Shown here: one piece after another, positions 28,501 to 39,756 of the stretch
How positions within the stretch are numbered: the stretch's first letter is position 1
How the letters are laid out: every line of letters begins with the position of its first letter
NCBI GenBank assembly: GCA_029945375.1
Contig: CM057058.1
Coordinates: 2,232,001-2,296,000 of the forward strand
Direction: 5' to 3'
Origin: Agaricus subrufescens
Taxonomy: Eukaryota; Basidiomycota; Agaricomycetes; Agaricales; Agaricaceae
Length of the DNA: 64,000 bases
The notes under the pieces: generated by a model
Told to the model about the DNA's origin: nothing
What the model saw: only the letters and a program-made list of their open reading frames with translations
Database searches by the model: none
Program-made: the position numbers and the translations under genes

Positions 28501-29533
28501 GATGAATTCCTGTACGATACGATCTGCATACTATTATTAGAAAAAAATGCTAGGCATCACTCACGTCATGAGCTCGACTCCTGACCCTCCCTTTATCGAC
28601 CACCGTCCTCACAGAAACAATGTTAATTTCAAAAGTATCGCGATCCTTCTTCAACCTCGCCTGTCTCCTCTTCGTCAAAGTCTCTAACCGGTCCAAATCC
28701 ACCTGAGTTAATCTAACCAATTCTTCATTCTCCACCAATCTCGTCGCAGAACCCAAAAACAAGCTAAGGTGCCTCTGGATCTTCAACAGTATTTTCTTCT
28801 GCGCAGCTTGGTCCCCTCTAGCCTCAGCCTCATCATCATCAAGCACCGAAGTCGCGGATAAATTTCGGGAAATCAGACTAGAGACGAAAGGCTGTAATTT
28901 CTGAGAATAAAAGTTCTTGGGAGCAGAAGCCATGAACGGGAATGTGAGAATAAACTGCCGGAAAATGTATTTTAGGAAAGGCATGTCAACATCGGGTGCA
29001 TCCTTTGGCGGCGGCTGAAATGGTGACCCGAGATAGGAAAGGCTGGACACATTGGGCCAACGCGGGTTAACGCTTATGAGACTGTCCAACTCGCGCTCGA
29101 ATTGAAGTTGTATGAGAGACTTTTTGAGGTAGTGAGCGCGCAGTGCTGTAAGCTCTTCAGGATGGGTAGCGTGAAGGGATTCAACGGGATTAGTTGAGAT
29201 AGTTTTCACAGATGTATATGGTGTTTGACTGTCTTCTTGACAGTTCTCTCTGGAGGGTTCTTCCAACGGCTCTTCTACGTGTATTTGATCGTTCTGAGGC
29301 ACCTTTAACGGACTGTTGGGTAGATCGAGAGAGGTAGTGGCGTCAACCTGATTTGGAACAGGTGGTACACTGCGGGTCGGCCGCGGAGGGTTTTTGGGAC
29401 GAGGCTTGTAGGTAGCATACTGGGGGGCAGGCTGCAGAGCACCAGGGGTCTGTGGGTCAGTAGATCGTGAGCGGAGGGCAGGGGGAGCAGCCATGGAGGG
29501 GTCGGGGGATGGGGAGAGGTGGAAGGGCTGCAT
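25516..29533 (-). CDS. PXB + PX domain protein (YPR097W/Lec1-like, DUF3818)
   Basis: The N-terminus is disordered and Pro-rich. A PX-associated (PXB) domain follows, with ELTALRAHYLKKSLIQLQFE and PFLKYIFRQFILTFPFMASA. Next is a PX phosphoinositide-binding domain: FEINIVSVRTVVDKGRVR, EFIIRTRRSRYEDVYVARRY-GDFRTL, and SPVILTSPVFRSFLLSSP. A long helical region corresponds to DUF3818 (LMLKAALRISNPIGMIRSILDL-like, FTAELLKDMITIFYTPLAQV). The C-terminal third has an acidic Asp/Glu/Ser-rich stretch and a Pro/Ser-rich tail. Yeast YPR097W/Lec1 has this architecture and is linked to lipid and sterol handling, so a membrane-lipid role is inferred from the family. There are about nine introns. In-frame ATGs at 29533 and 29494 are both possible starts. 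Only 60 bp separate the 29533 ATG from the stop of the upstream STB6-like gene on the same strand. Confidence 0.8.
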
Positions 29534-29593
29534 AAGATATCCAAGACAGTTGCATCAGCACAGCTACAACGTCACATTACGTAATCCAATACC

Positions 29594-32500
29594 CTATTTA
29601 CACTCCTCCTTCCCACTCTCCGCAGTGCCTCCCCCAGCCTTCAGTGCACTCCATCGAGCCACCCAACTGGTAAAGAACCGTAGTAACCACACAGGTCCTG
29701 CGTGCTCAACGACGTCTCCTTCCTCCTCTTGAACAGGCTGGGGTACCATGATCCCCTCAGCGTTAACCCGGTCCTCCTCTTCGGCTTCGGCTTCGGTCCT
29801 GCCAAGGGAATCAACTAATCTCCGTTCCCCGTCCAAGGTCCATTGCACCCTATTAAACCGTCCATGGGCTCCATGTTTACCCGACCGCAGCCGTCTACCA
29901 CCAGCACCAAATACCTTCTCGCGAAGCTCGAATACTTGCTGCCTCCAGAGTGATGCCATATGCCAGATCTCTGATATCTCCAATTGAGCAGATTCATACT
30001 GCAGCATATTTCGGGCTTGCGTGATCTGATTCGTTTCGTAAACCTGAGCATCTATTTCTGAAATTACCCTGGAATGCCAGTCAATTTCATCGATTGCCGC
30101 CTTGTGTGTCTCAAGGTCATGCAGGAGTTCTAAATTTGTCGTGCTGAGCCTCGACGAGAGAACCTGGGTAGTTCATGAGAGATGGTAACGTTGAAAAAAA
30201 AAAGTCCAGACCTCGACGCAGACGATAATGTTTCGAAGATGCTCTTCTCGCCTGATCATCATTAAGACTTGCCCACACAGCTCAACGTCGATCTTCATCC
30301 TTTCCGGGGTTAATATTCTCATCGACCGTAGTGAACCAATGTCATGGAAACTTCGTCTACACGCGACGTAAGCCTAAGCACACCCAAGGGGAAATTTCAT
30401 TACATACCTCCTAACTACTTCCGCCTTGGAAGTGTTACTACTGTTCTTACCCTCTTCAACTTCCCCATTCTTGCCCGCGCTGTTTCCAATCCGTTTCTCA
30501 CCTATAATATCTTCAGCTTCCTTGTACTTCTTTCTCCCCCCTGTATCAGCAGTCATCCAGAACCCCTCGTCATCCCATGCACTCTTCACATCCGACCAAC
30601 TACTAACTCTCTTCTGGTACCTTGCCGGTCTCTTTCCCCATTTCCTCTCACGAACCCCAGCGTATGATTTGGCTTGGTCCGCATCAAGTACAAATGCCGG
30701 TCCCAGCATAGATGTAGACTTAGTCACCTCCGAAGCTACTGCACCATTGCCGAGCCCATGAGCTGATGCCGACCGTCCGAGTTCACTTGACGAAACGCCT
30801 CTCGAGGTATTGTAAAATTGCAACCGACTGCCTTTGAGGCGGCTTTCAGAATGTCCAAGCGAAAATGGCTGGGGTCTATGGTCACCTGCATTGATGGCAG
30901 TTGAAGGGGTGGTACTCGGAAATAACACAATCAACTCACTGGTAGGAGACATTTGATCACTGTCCAGTCCATCGTCTTGTTCACCATCGCTGATAATATG
31001 TTGTCAAATTCAAGATCATTCCATATCGACTATTTAACTTACGGTAATGTAGGTGATTGGACGTCGTCCTTGTCCCTACTCTCCATCATCTTCGAATTTG
31101 GTGACCTTGAACTTAGAGGAAACTTGGGTTGCCGAGCAGTAGAGCAGTTCCCTGAATCAATACCATAAGCTCCTCTCCGTTTCGACAATCTGTACGCTAA
31201 ATTAGCATGTATATAAATATTAGCATATAATGCACTCACCCAGTCCAACTTTCCAACTTTTTCTGCATTCTTTCGCTCCAAACACCTCCAAAACTAGCAC
31301 CTAGCCGACCCTCCTGAAGGTCACTTTCTTCACCCTCAGTACTTCTTCCGCAAAGCCCTTCACTCTTACCTTCCTCTCCGTCACTCGTGATACCGCCAAC
31401 ACCGGAGGCATTAGGAGAATTGACCACTTCCATACTTTCGCGTTCCCTCTCCCATTCTCTCAATACAACCATATCCGTAACCCTCCCAGACCATAACATA
31501 GCAGCAATAACTCCATAATCTCCACTAGTTGGTGCACCTCCCGCGGAACCAGTGGACGAGTTACCCTTTCCAAAATCAATCGACTCAGTTCCCTTTACTC
31601 CCCTCTTCCTCTTCGATCTCATACCCAATTTACTTCTGCTACCTTCCTTCTCCATGATAGCACTTGCAAGCTTTTGCAAGTCGGTGTTGACGTCGTATAT
31701 ACATCCGACGCCGCCTCCTGTGCCGATGGCTCCAGTTATGCCACTGGCACCACTCAGCAACAGATTTCCTACTTCTCGGAATATATGACCACCGGAATTT
31801 CCAACATGGAGGCTATCTTCCCCTTCTCCCTCACTCAACAAACCTCGCCCCCGATCGTCTCTGCTGCCATCCAGAGCACCATCATCATTCGCTACCGCGT
31901 TTGTCAAATCTTCCAGCTTATCCTTTAATACCCTTTTGACCCTTCTCCTGCGAACCTGGCCTGTCCCGGGTGGACCGGTGCTTCCGGAATCGGCTCGGGA
32001 TCCATTTACCAGAGTGCCGTTGCTTGTACCTGCATTCGTACCTCCCGATCCCAGATTCCCAGATATGTTACTAAGCACGTCATCGGCGATGTTCAAACTT
32101 GCTACGCGTTTCGAGTAGGCAGCTTCAATAAGATCAATGAGTTCCCTCGTCAATACTGGTGAGCAACCCGCGGGATGCCATTGAGCGGCGTTGGCACCGC
32201 TAGAACTGCCTCCTGCAACCATATGAGGTGGTTGTAGCGACCCGGAAGATCCTTGATTGAGGAAAGTTGTTGCAGCGTAGGGGAGTGTTGAGACATTTGC
32301 TGAGAAGAATGAATTCGGAAGGTGATGTCCGGCTATGGAATGTGGAATGACAGGAGTAATGGCTGGAGACTGGGTTTGCGAGTGGGTACCGATTGCGGCG
32401 GCGTAGGCAGATAGAGCTAGTGTGAATGCCTGAGGATGGAGAAAAGGATCCTTGGGAGTGACCTGATGGAAAACGTTGATGGAATAAAAATGGAAGACAC

Positions 32501-34024
32501 AGATGGGCTCACGTTCGAGTAGCCTAAACTTGCAAGTTTGTTTCTAATGCACATAACAAGACTGAGAAGTGCAGATACAAACATTGGATCGGCTATTCGC
32601 TCCGCGGGCTTTAGTCGATATGAGATTTCGGCGTGGTACCATCCGAGAAGAACGTACCTCTAAACATGCGCGGGGTTCTCCGATTTTCGTTATCCATCTC
32701 TCCATTCCTTGGACGGTTACGTCGCACAGTAGACCATCAAACAGAAAAACACCAGATGCAGAATTGAAACCTTCCCTGACATCGTACATTCCAAACAAGG
32801 ACAAGCCAGCTTGTACCAGTTTGACAAGTTCCAGGATGGTAGCATTGAAGAACGGGAAATCTTTTGTCCTCCCTTTGCTAGTTGCTGCTAAGAGCGCTAG
32901 ACTAGACGGGTTCAATGAGGGGGGGATCGCCACGTTGAAATCCGGTCGTACGGTAGGAGGGGTCGAAGGCCCGGGAGCATGATAGGCGCTGGGTCTATTA
33001 CTAGGTGCTTTGGACCAAGTGCTCTTGGCAGAAGACTGCGATTGACTGCGGCGATGGGAAGAGTATCGGTTGGGAGAGCCTAAGGAAAGGGTATCTTTGG
33101 ATGCGAGGCCGTATGAGGTGGGAGAACACAGCGGAAGGTATTCAGAAGATGTGAGATAGGATTGATAGTGGGGAGGTATGGGAAGGGTGGATGGGTGAGC
33201 GAACTCGGGAATATGATAAGTAGACAGAAAGCGCTCCTTGGTTGAATCACTACGGCCTATTGTCAAGAATCAAGAGAGATCAACGGGGGGGGACAAGACA
33301 GACCTTGGTTCCTCCAGGCTCAGAGCGGAGCGGCTGCCACAACCCATGCGTAATAGATTAATATTAGTGTATAATTGATCCTTTGCGAGAAGAAAGTTGC
33401 CGTGTGGAATATGGACTATGGTATAATCGGAGCGAAAATAGGCGAGAGATGTTGCCATGAGGATGCCATTGGGTGTCTGGAAGCACGGTGAGGTCGGGCA
33501 GGGATCGAGAAGAGTAGGAATACCTGTTTGGGACGGGCACTGGCATCGCGTCGGAGATGAAGGAGGGCCTGCTCCCACTGAGCAGCGGCATCGCGCTCGG
33601 AGAGAGAAGGCGAGGGAGCAAGGGCGGTGACAGTGATCTGTGGCAGGGAAGGGCGATGAGGCCCTCAGGGAAGACAGATGGCAGGTGGGAAGAACAGACT
33701 TTGTGGGATGGATCGCCGGTGTAGACGGCGAGAACAGTGATGGGGCGATTGCGTTCGACGATCCTTGGAAAGGGTGAGACAGAGTCTGCAAGGGGAGAGG
33801 CACGGGGCAGACCATTTCTCGACGGCATACATCTGGTAGCCCTCGATCTGGAGGTGGTCCTGGACGACATCGAAGTTGAGCGGGAGCCCGAGCCACTGGA
33901 GGGCCGTCTCGCGGGACGAGTCTTGGGAGGGCGGGCGCGCGGGCGCAGGCCTGACGCAGGGCAGGAGGAGGCGGGAGGGGGGCGGGAGGGAGGAGGGCGC
34001 TGGGTGGGGGCGGGGCGCCAGCAT
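29594..34024 (-). CDS. STB6-like protein (putative Sin3-associated family)
   Basis: The conserved N-terminus reads ETALQWLGLPLNFDVVQDHL-QIEGYQMYAVEKW, then ERNRPITVLAVYTGDPSHK and LRRDASARPK. TPNGILMATSLAYFRSDYTI-VHIP and LYTNINLLRMGCGSRSALSL follow, then SDSTKERFLSTYHIPEF after an intron whose AG lies just past an in-frame TAG. I recognise this as the fungal STB6-like N-terminal domain; yeast Stb6 was found by two-hybrid binding to the Sin3 corepressor. The middle (FPFFNATILELVKLVQAGLS, FDGLLCDVTVQGMERWITKI) is well conserved-looking. The rest is long, Ser/Gly-rich and probably disordered, with a helical C-terminus rich in Glu and Trp. Start at 34024. The 3' half (29.6-32.2 kb) is joined to the 5' half because no start, promoter gap or terminator separates them, so two genes cannot be fully excluded. 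It shares a 149-bp divergent promoter with the LON/RING gene. Confidence 0.6.
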
Positions 34025-34052
34025 TGGTCGGAGGACGAGAGGGGATGAATGA

Positions 34053-34089
34053 TGACGTAACGGCGACTGTATGGGTGGGGATTCACGTG
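34053..34089 (+). promoter_or_regulatory. TGACGTAA plus CACGTG in the STB6-like / LON-RING promoter
   Basis: TGACGTAA (34053-34060) is followed by CACGTG (34084-34089) with 23 nt between, in the 149-bp gap between divergent ATGs at 34024 and 34174. The E-box ends 84 bp before the LON/RING ATG. The same arrangement occurs upstream of RPA190 and RhoGEF 1. Confidence 0.4.
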
Positions 34090-34173
34090 GTCTATTTAGC
34101 AACAGATCGATGTAGATCTGGTCCAGACTCTCGACCCAGACCCAGAGCGACCCATGGCGCCCTCCTCTTCCCC

Positions 34174-36332
34174 ATGGCCTCCCGCAAGCGCAAGCAGGAC
34201 GAGCTGGGGCCCCGGAGCGACGCCGGGCACGACCGAGCGTCTGAGCCCCGTCCCGCCGTCTCCGATGGGCCCCAGCGGGCCCCAGATCGCGGCGGCTCGT
34301 CGGCCGTCCCGCCCAGCAAAACCCGCTGCGAGTCTCCTGGTCCTCCAGCCCCCGCAATGCCCTCGCCCGCCGCCGTAGACGCCCTGCTCGCCTGTGCCCT
34401 GTGCCTCGGCCCCCTCTGCCAGCCGACCACGCTCCACTGCGGCCATTCCGTCTGCGCCCTCCATGTCACCGGCCCCGGCGACTGCCCACCCCCAGACCCG
34501 CCGCTCCCGCCCCGGTGTCCCCTCCGCGACTGCGGCTCGACGTCTGCCGCCTCCCGGGCCTTCCCCCGCATACCCTCCTCCTCTCGGGTCCGCTACAACC
34601 CCGCGCCCGATGTCGCGGCGCCGCCTCCCCTCGTCCTGCCCGACTCCGTCCCGGCGCCGCGTCTCGACGTCACCCTGAACAAGGTCGTCGGCCTGGTCGC
34701 CCGCACCAAGCTCTCGCTCGACGGCTCTCCACCCGCCGACTCCTCCGATCCCGGCTCGGGCTCGCACTCGACCGCCCACGACCACTCGCTTCGCCGACCA
34801 AACAAGCGCCGACGGTGTCACATCAGCCCCCCTGCCCAGCGCGACGACGACGCCGATGATCTCCTCTCCCATCTCAGACTGCAGGCCATCCGTCAACGCA
34901 CCTTGTCCCATGACGAGCCTGTTCTCCCGTCCTTACCGTCTTCCCACATTGATGTTCCCTTGTCCCGTCCGAAAGATGCCGTCCTGGCTGGCTTCCAGAA
35001 AGATTTGCTTGTAGAACTCACATGCGAGATATGCTTCGTCCTTCTTTATCAGCCGATTACCACCCCGTGTCAACATGTAAGCCCCGTCCCCTCACTTATA
35101 CTCCAGATCTAATCCTCCTCCAGACCTTTTGTGCAAAATGTCTCCACAGATCCCTAGACCACAGTCCCGCGTGTCCCCTCTGCAGGCAAGATCTTCCCGG
35201 CTTTGCTTATTTCCAGGACCACCCTACCAATAAAACCCTCCTATCCATCAGTCAGTGCCTCCCCCTGCCCCCGCTCTTCTTACCATAACGTGTCCCATAG
35301 TTCTCCAGGCCTTTCCAATGCTATACCAGGAGAATGGCGAAGCCCTGGCTGCCGAAGAACGTGATGCCCGTCTCAATACCCCGATATTCGTTTGTCAGCT
35401 CAGTTTTCCAGGAATGCCCACTTTATTACACTTTTTCGAACCAAGGTATGCGCCCCTTGCCTTCCATATAAGCCCAAGTTTGACACGGTCCGGCCTCCAA
35501 GATATCGTTTAATGCTGCGCCGGTGCCTAGAGTCACAGAATCCCAGGTTTGGCATGATTATGGCACCGAAGCCTGGTGCTGGCTCCCCCCAAACCGATTA
35601 TGGCACCATGCTAGAAATCCGCAGCGTCCAGATGCTCCCCGATGGCCGTAGCATGGTCGAGACATGGGGGACCTTCCGTTTCCGTATACTCGAACGTGGC
35701 ACACTGGATGGGTATATGGTTGGTCGAATAGAAAGGCAAGTTGAACCACATTGCCGTCACGAAATTTAAATCATTAATCACGTAACTTGCAATCAGAATC
35801 GACGATTACCCTGAGGATCTTTCTGCATCCTCTTTTCTCTTTTCTCCGAACCCAACCCTCAGCCGACCAATCCCTACCTCCATATCATCGTCATCTAATG
35901 ACCAGGCACCCGTTCTCCCATCTGCACCATCATCAATTCCAATTCCAATCCATCCAGACTCACCAACAAATGAAGACCTCATGTCAACATGCCGATCCTT
36001 CCTCCAGCGCTTACAACAAGGTACCGCCCCCTGGGTTGTCCAACGACTCTCAAGTACATACGGCGCCATCCCCACCGATCCTTCCGCATTTTCATTCTGG
36101 GTAGCACTCGTCCTACCCATTGACGAACACGAAAAGGCTAAATTATTACCGTTGAGGAGTGCACGATTACGATTATTGCTATTGGTCCACTGGATTGAAC
36201 AACTGAATAGTCAATGGTACGCCCTTGTGTGCAAGGTCGTGGCGTGTTTCGTGTGGACAGCTTTTGTGCTCACGATTTCGCGTCTGGTTGGTTTTATATA
36301 GGTGGTTTTCAAGTGGATGTACCGTTCTTTGA
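34174..36332 (+). CDS. LON-domain RING E3 ubiquitin ligase (LONRF family)
   Basis: The protein has two RING-like modules and a LON substrate-binding domain. The N-terminal module is CALC...HCGHSVC...CPLRDC and looks partly degenerate. The second is a canonical C3HC4 RING: CEICFVLLYQPITTPCQHTF then CAKC and CPLCRQ. The LON domain includes PIFVCQLSFPGMPTLLHFFE, YRLMLRRCLE, FGMIMAPKP and GTFRFRILERGTLDGYMVGR, continuing to LLVHWIEQLNSQWWFSSGCT-VL at the end. The final junction (TG at the exon end joined to G at 36302) uses the AG at 36300-36301; reading straight through would give an unrelated tail. The family ubiquitinates misfolded or peroxisomal/nuclear substrates; the target here is unknown. 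The first ATG at 34154 is out of frame and opens a 74-codon overlapping uORF, so translation probably needs leaky scanning. The first 900 bp are very GC-rich. Confidence 0.9.
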
Positions 36333-36966
36333 CATTTCTCACGGGGGGAGGACTTCCCTGTCAAATCGCAGAAATGGTTGTGTGTTGATGTCGTTTGGTC
36401 AAACTGTCGTTCATGACGTTCCACGAGCCCGAGGTGTAATGAGAGGGGGGGAAGAGGGGGGAAGAGAGGAAGAGGGTGATGCATGACGGACGAGCAAGTG
36501 GGAACACCGTATTTGAGCCGACAACCACCACGTGTAAAGGAACCTTCAGAGAGTGCATGACATCACTCTTCCCTTTGTTCCTACGATTGTGTATATTGAT
36601 CCTGCTCGAATTCTGATTCTTCCACACTCTCTCATATCCTATCGTCCATATGCCCTTACAGCCTGCGTTTTGTCTGTGTCGCCTGGGGGTGCACATCAAT
36701 TTTTTATTCCGTTCCTCAGTCGCATAACTCGTGCTGGTTTACATACAACCGTCATTAATTACTTACGTGTAGCGTGATCCCATCATTTGTCACGATTCAG
36801 GTACATATATGAAATATAGATAGACTGCATTACAGCACTACTTCAGTACGAAAAAGCAAAATGTAGCGATGCTTTGGGCTAGACCAAGAAACCCAATAAG
36901 ATCAATATAGATGCCGGCAGTAATAAAAAAAAGGTGACAGTCACTCCTGTTCTCTTGCCAACCAAT
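36333..36966. other. Convergent intergenic region
   Basis: 634 bp between the stops of the LON/RING and CCDC47-like genes. It contains a G/A-rich low-complexity run at about 36437-36475 and a CACGTG at 36529-36534. I see no credible coding sequence. It presumably holds two 3' UTRs and polyadenylation signals. Confidence 0.5.
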
Positions 36967-38478
36967 TTACTTTTGGACTATTCGGCCTTGAGTACGACGC
37001 ATAGATTTTTTCTTCTCCTTCTCCAAGTACTAAAAAAAAATGCCGTAAGTCTCGAAAAGTAGTACACTTGCGGGTAATGAACACCAACCTTGCGCTGCTC
37101 AGTGGCACTGAGTTTAGCAATCCTCTCCTCTTCAGCCTTCTTTTTTGCAGCCTTGCGATCCTGCAGGGCTTGTTCCATCTAAAACAGCAACCTTGTAAGA
37201 AAAACCATATATTATTATACCATGAAAGCAGCATACCTCTTCCTTTTTATCCTTCTCCGCATCAGCCTTCAAATCCTTCTCCAACCCTTCTCTAACCTTC
37301 TTAAGTTTGCTCTTAGTCTCCGGACGCAAATGCACCTTTGACAAAGAATCGATAAACACGAAAAGTCCATCAACAAACGGTTGGAGATCTTTCATATGAC
37401 TCGCAGGAGGCATAACCATATCCAAAACGATGTGTTTCTCTTGTTCATCAGAGGTTAATGGCCGAGTTGGTCGATCCCTCGGTTGGTCAGTGATCTAGTA
37501 CATAATAAGTAAAATTGCACGAAAAAGGTATAAAGGAACTTTACCGAAAGTGAGCGGAAGTAGGGGCGGATCTTTTCATCATTAATAAGGGGACCAAGGA
37601 CTTTGAGAACACCATCGGTTACGTCGGCAAATTCTGGACAACAACAACCCTGTTAATTTGGTAGGCGCCTCGCGGGACGTGGAAATACATACCAGACATT
37701 ACAGAGTACGTAGCCGGAATGTTCGTATTTTCACTTGCTTTAGTCAAAGTCTGGAAGGACGCCATCGGTTCATATGTCACCAGATTTGAATTAGCCAAAC
37801 GTACCAAATCCCATCGGTTATCTTTAATAGAAGCCAACTCTTCCTTAGCCACCACAGCAAACACGAAATCGTGAGGAAGAACGCCCGCCGCCAGAGTAAA
37901 GTCAAGCTGCAAATCATCCCTTGGGCGATACTGCAGGTCCATCAACTGACGACCAATCTGGAAGACATATTGAAAGAAGTCGTGTCGAGGACGGAAAGTA
38001 AAGACGGTATGCAGCGAAGCGATGTTGTAGCGGCCAGTGCAGTAACTGAAGAAGTCGGTATAACCATCAGCGGTAAGAGTTCCATGTTTCGTCACAGTCC
38101 TGCTAAACTGTTTTTCGTATGTAGGATAGTAGACGTCGAGCCTGTGTGGTCATACATTAGGGAGACCCGAGCAAATATAGAGGTGAGCTATAAAAAAAAA
38201 TACTAATACCATTTATTTGCCATACGCCTGTTCTTGGAGGAGCCAAACCACCAAAACGCAACATAGAACAGTAATGCAACCAAGAGCGCAGCCTCCTTCT
38301 CGAAATCTAGAATCAAGGGCACAGTTAGAACTATGCGCGTCCACGTGTAAGTTATACTCGGATACGTACAAGCTGGCCTAAAGGTCAGAGCCTTCCAGCG
38401 GAATTCCAGACCATCGTACTCCTCTGGAACGTTGATGGGAGGAGGAGTGAGGCCGGCAAGGAGTTTTGGAAGAGACAT
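36967..38478 (-). CDS. CCDC47-like ER membrane protein (DUF1682)
   Basis: The N-terminus MSLPKLLAGLTPPPINVPEE-YDGLEFRWKALTFRPA is the typical fungal CCDC47 lead-in. One transmembrane helix follows (FEKEAALLVALLFYVAFWWF). The lumenal/cytosolic DUF1682 body includes YTDFFSYCTGRYNIASLHTV-FTFRPRHDFFQYVF and PHDFVFAVVAKEEL. The C-terminus is a basic Lys/Glu coiled coil (QDRKAAKKKAEEERIAKLSA, then YLEKEKKKSMRRTQGRIVQK). CCDC47 binds calcium in the ER and is part of the PAT complex that helps insert multipass membrane proteins. Several short introns are present. In-frame ATGs at 38574 and 38478 are both possible; I prefer 38478 because homology begins there and the other would leave only 17 bp to the divergent neighbour. 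Confidence 0.85.
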
Positions 38479-38591
38479 GGAAGACAGGAACCCCCTCCCA
38501 AGTTCGGACTTTCTCTCCCCAGAACAGCCGGGGATTGCCGAGAAGGGGCCCTCTTTAAGCGCTTGAGAATCCAAATAAGCATCTGCACCAT

Positions 38592-39203
38592 ATGACGACG
38601 CTGCAGCTCCCGTCCCTCCTATCCCCCCACCTCCTCATGGAAATGGACCCAGTACTATCCTCGACCTTCCTAACAATTCTCCCCACTGATCAGCCCATAG
38701 GTTCCTCCAACGAGCTACTCCGCGTTCATCCTCGACGTCTTCAAACGCACCAAACCCTCCAAATCCGATTCTGATTCAACACCATCAACATCACTCATCA
38801 ACCAAGCTGCTCTCCGACATTGTCTTGGCCTCGCATCCTCCTTCCTCATCACAGACCTAACCACATCTCCGGAAAATGGCCACTCGACCTGGCTCACTGG
38901 TTTCAGCAATCTAGTCGATATCGTCGTGGCCCTTCACTCAAGAAACGAACTTGAGCTAGAAACCATCTCTGAGGCTTCCAAAGCTTGTTCAGAATGCTGG
39001 ATGGCTGCTGGCGCCTGGAAAGGGATGGAGGACTGCCGAGACGGCGTTAGGACGATCGCTGGCAAGCTCAGAAAACTTTTGGATCAAGGCGGTCGGACTT
39101 ATCGAGGTATGTATGTATATTATCCTCAACTCCCGAGTCTTTCTTACCAGAGTTCCTTTTGGCCATCCGTTCTTTTTCAGGAGAACCGGTGTACGCGCCC
39201 TGA
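38592..39203 (+). CDS. Unknown 162-residue protein
   Basis: Exons 38592-38651, 38701-39106 and 39181-39203 sum to 489 nt and give 162 aa. The first intron is 49 nt with a CTAAC branch point. The product starts MTTLQLPSLLSPHLLMEMDP and continues with alternating helical segments (SYSAFILDVFKRTKPSK, LRHCLGLASSFLITDL, LVDIVVALHSRNELELETIS, MEDCRDGVRTIAGKLRKLLD). It ends GGRTYRGEPVYAP. No catalytic motif, signal peptide or clear membrane segment is visible. It is divergent from the CCDC47-like gene across 113 bp, so the two may share a promoter. I do not recognise the family; the even codon frame across two well-formed introns is the main evidence that it is a gene. Confidence 0.6.
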
Positions 39204-39756
39204 AGTCTACACCATTCAATTGCTTACCTCCTTTTCGTGCTTCGCCGGACTCGACGTTGAATATAATTTATTCATTTGCCTCAACACCTGTGTTCTATCC
39301 GTTTACTTTTGATTGTCAAGGGCATCGCCGAACGCTCCACACCAAGGCACATCATCTTAACCGGCTGAGTTGCCATGATACTAATAGTACGCTTAAATCA
39401 CTTGTCGCTTGACGCGCTTATAATGCAGTGGAACTCCCCGCTTGCTTTGTTCCCCCACAGGGGCACACGGTTCCTGGCCCCCAGTTTAATTATATGGTTA
39501 CCAATAGTAGAGGTTATCTAATATTGAACAATGGCATTTTCGTTGCACACCATGTAAAAAAATTGGGACTGGCAATCTATGATTATTCGTGCCAAACTCG
39601 TGTTACATTGTGTGAAATTCAATTTGTACAGTTCAGGATATTTATTTGAGCAGCATTCTCTCAAAGCGCAGCAACATTTGTAACCGGCCAGACGCTGTTA
39701 TTGCAGAAGATGCGGTTGAGTGCTTGCATCAGTAAGAACCAACGCAAAGACACTTA
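39204..39756. other. Convergent intergenic region
   Basis: 553 bp between the stops of the unknown 162-residue gene and the G6PD gene. Open frames here are short and without similarity to anything I recognise. Nothing else was seen apart from probable 3' UTRs. Confidence 0.5.

Noticed and set aside
33364..34357. Pro/Arg-rich minus-strand and Gly-rich frames of 200-270 codons around the LON/RING start
   Set aside because: Very GC-rich DNA has few stops by chance. The LON/RING and STB6-like readings carry real domains; the others are low-complexity shadows.
36437..36475. G/A-rich run resembling a regulatory or triplex-forming tract
   Set aside because: Short, in a convergent 3' region, and ordinary low-complexity sequence is a sufficient explanation.
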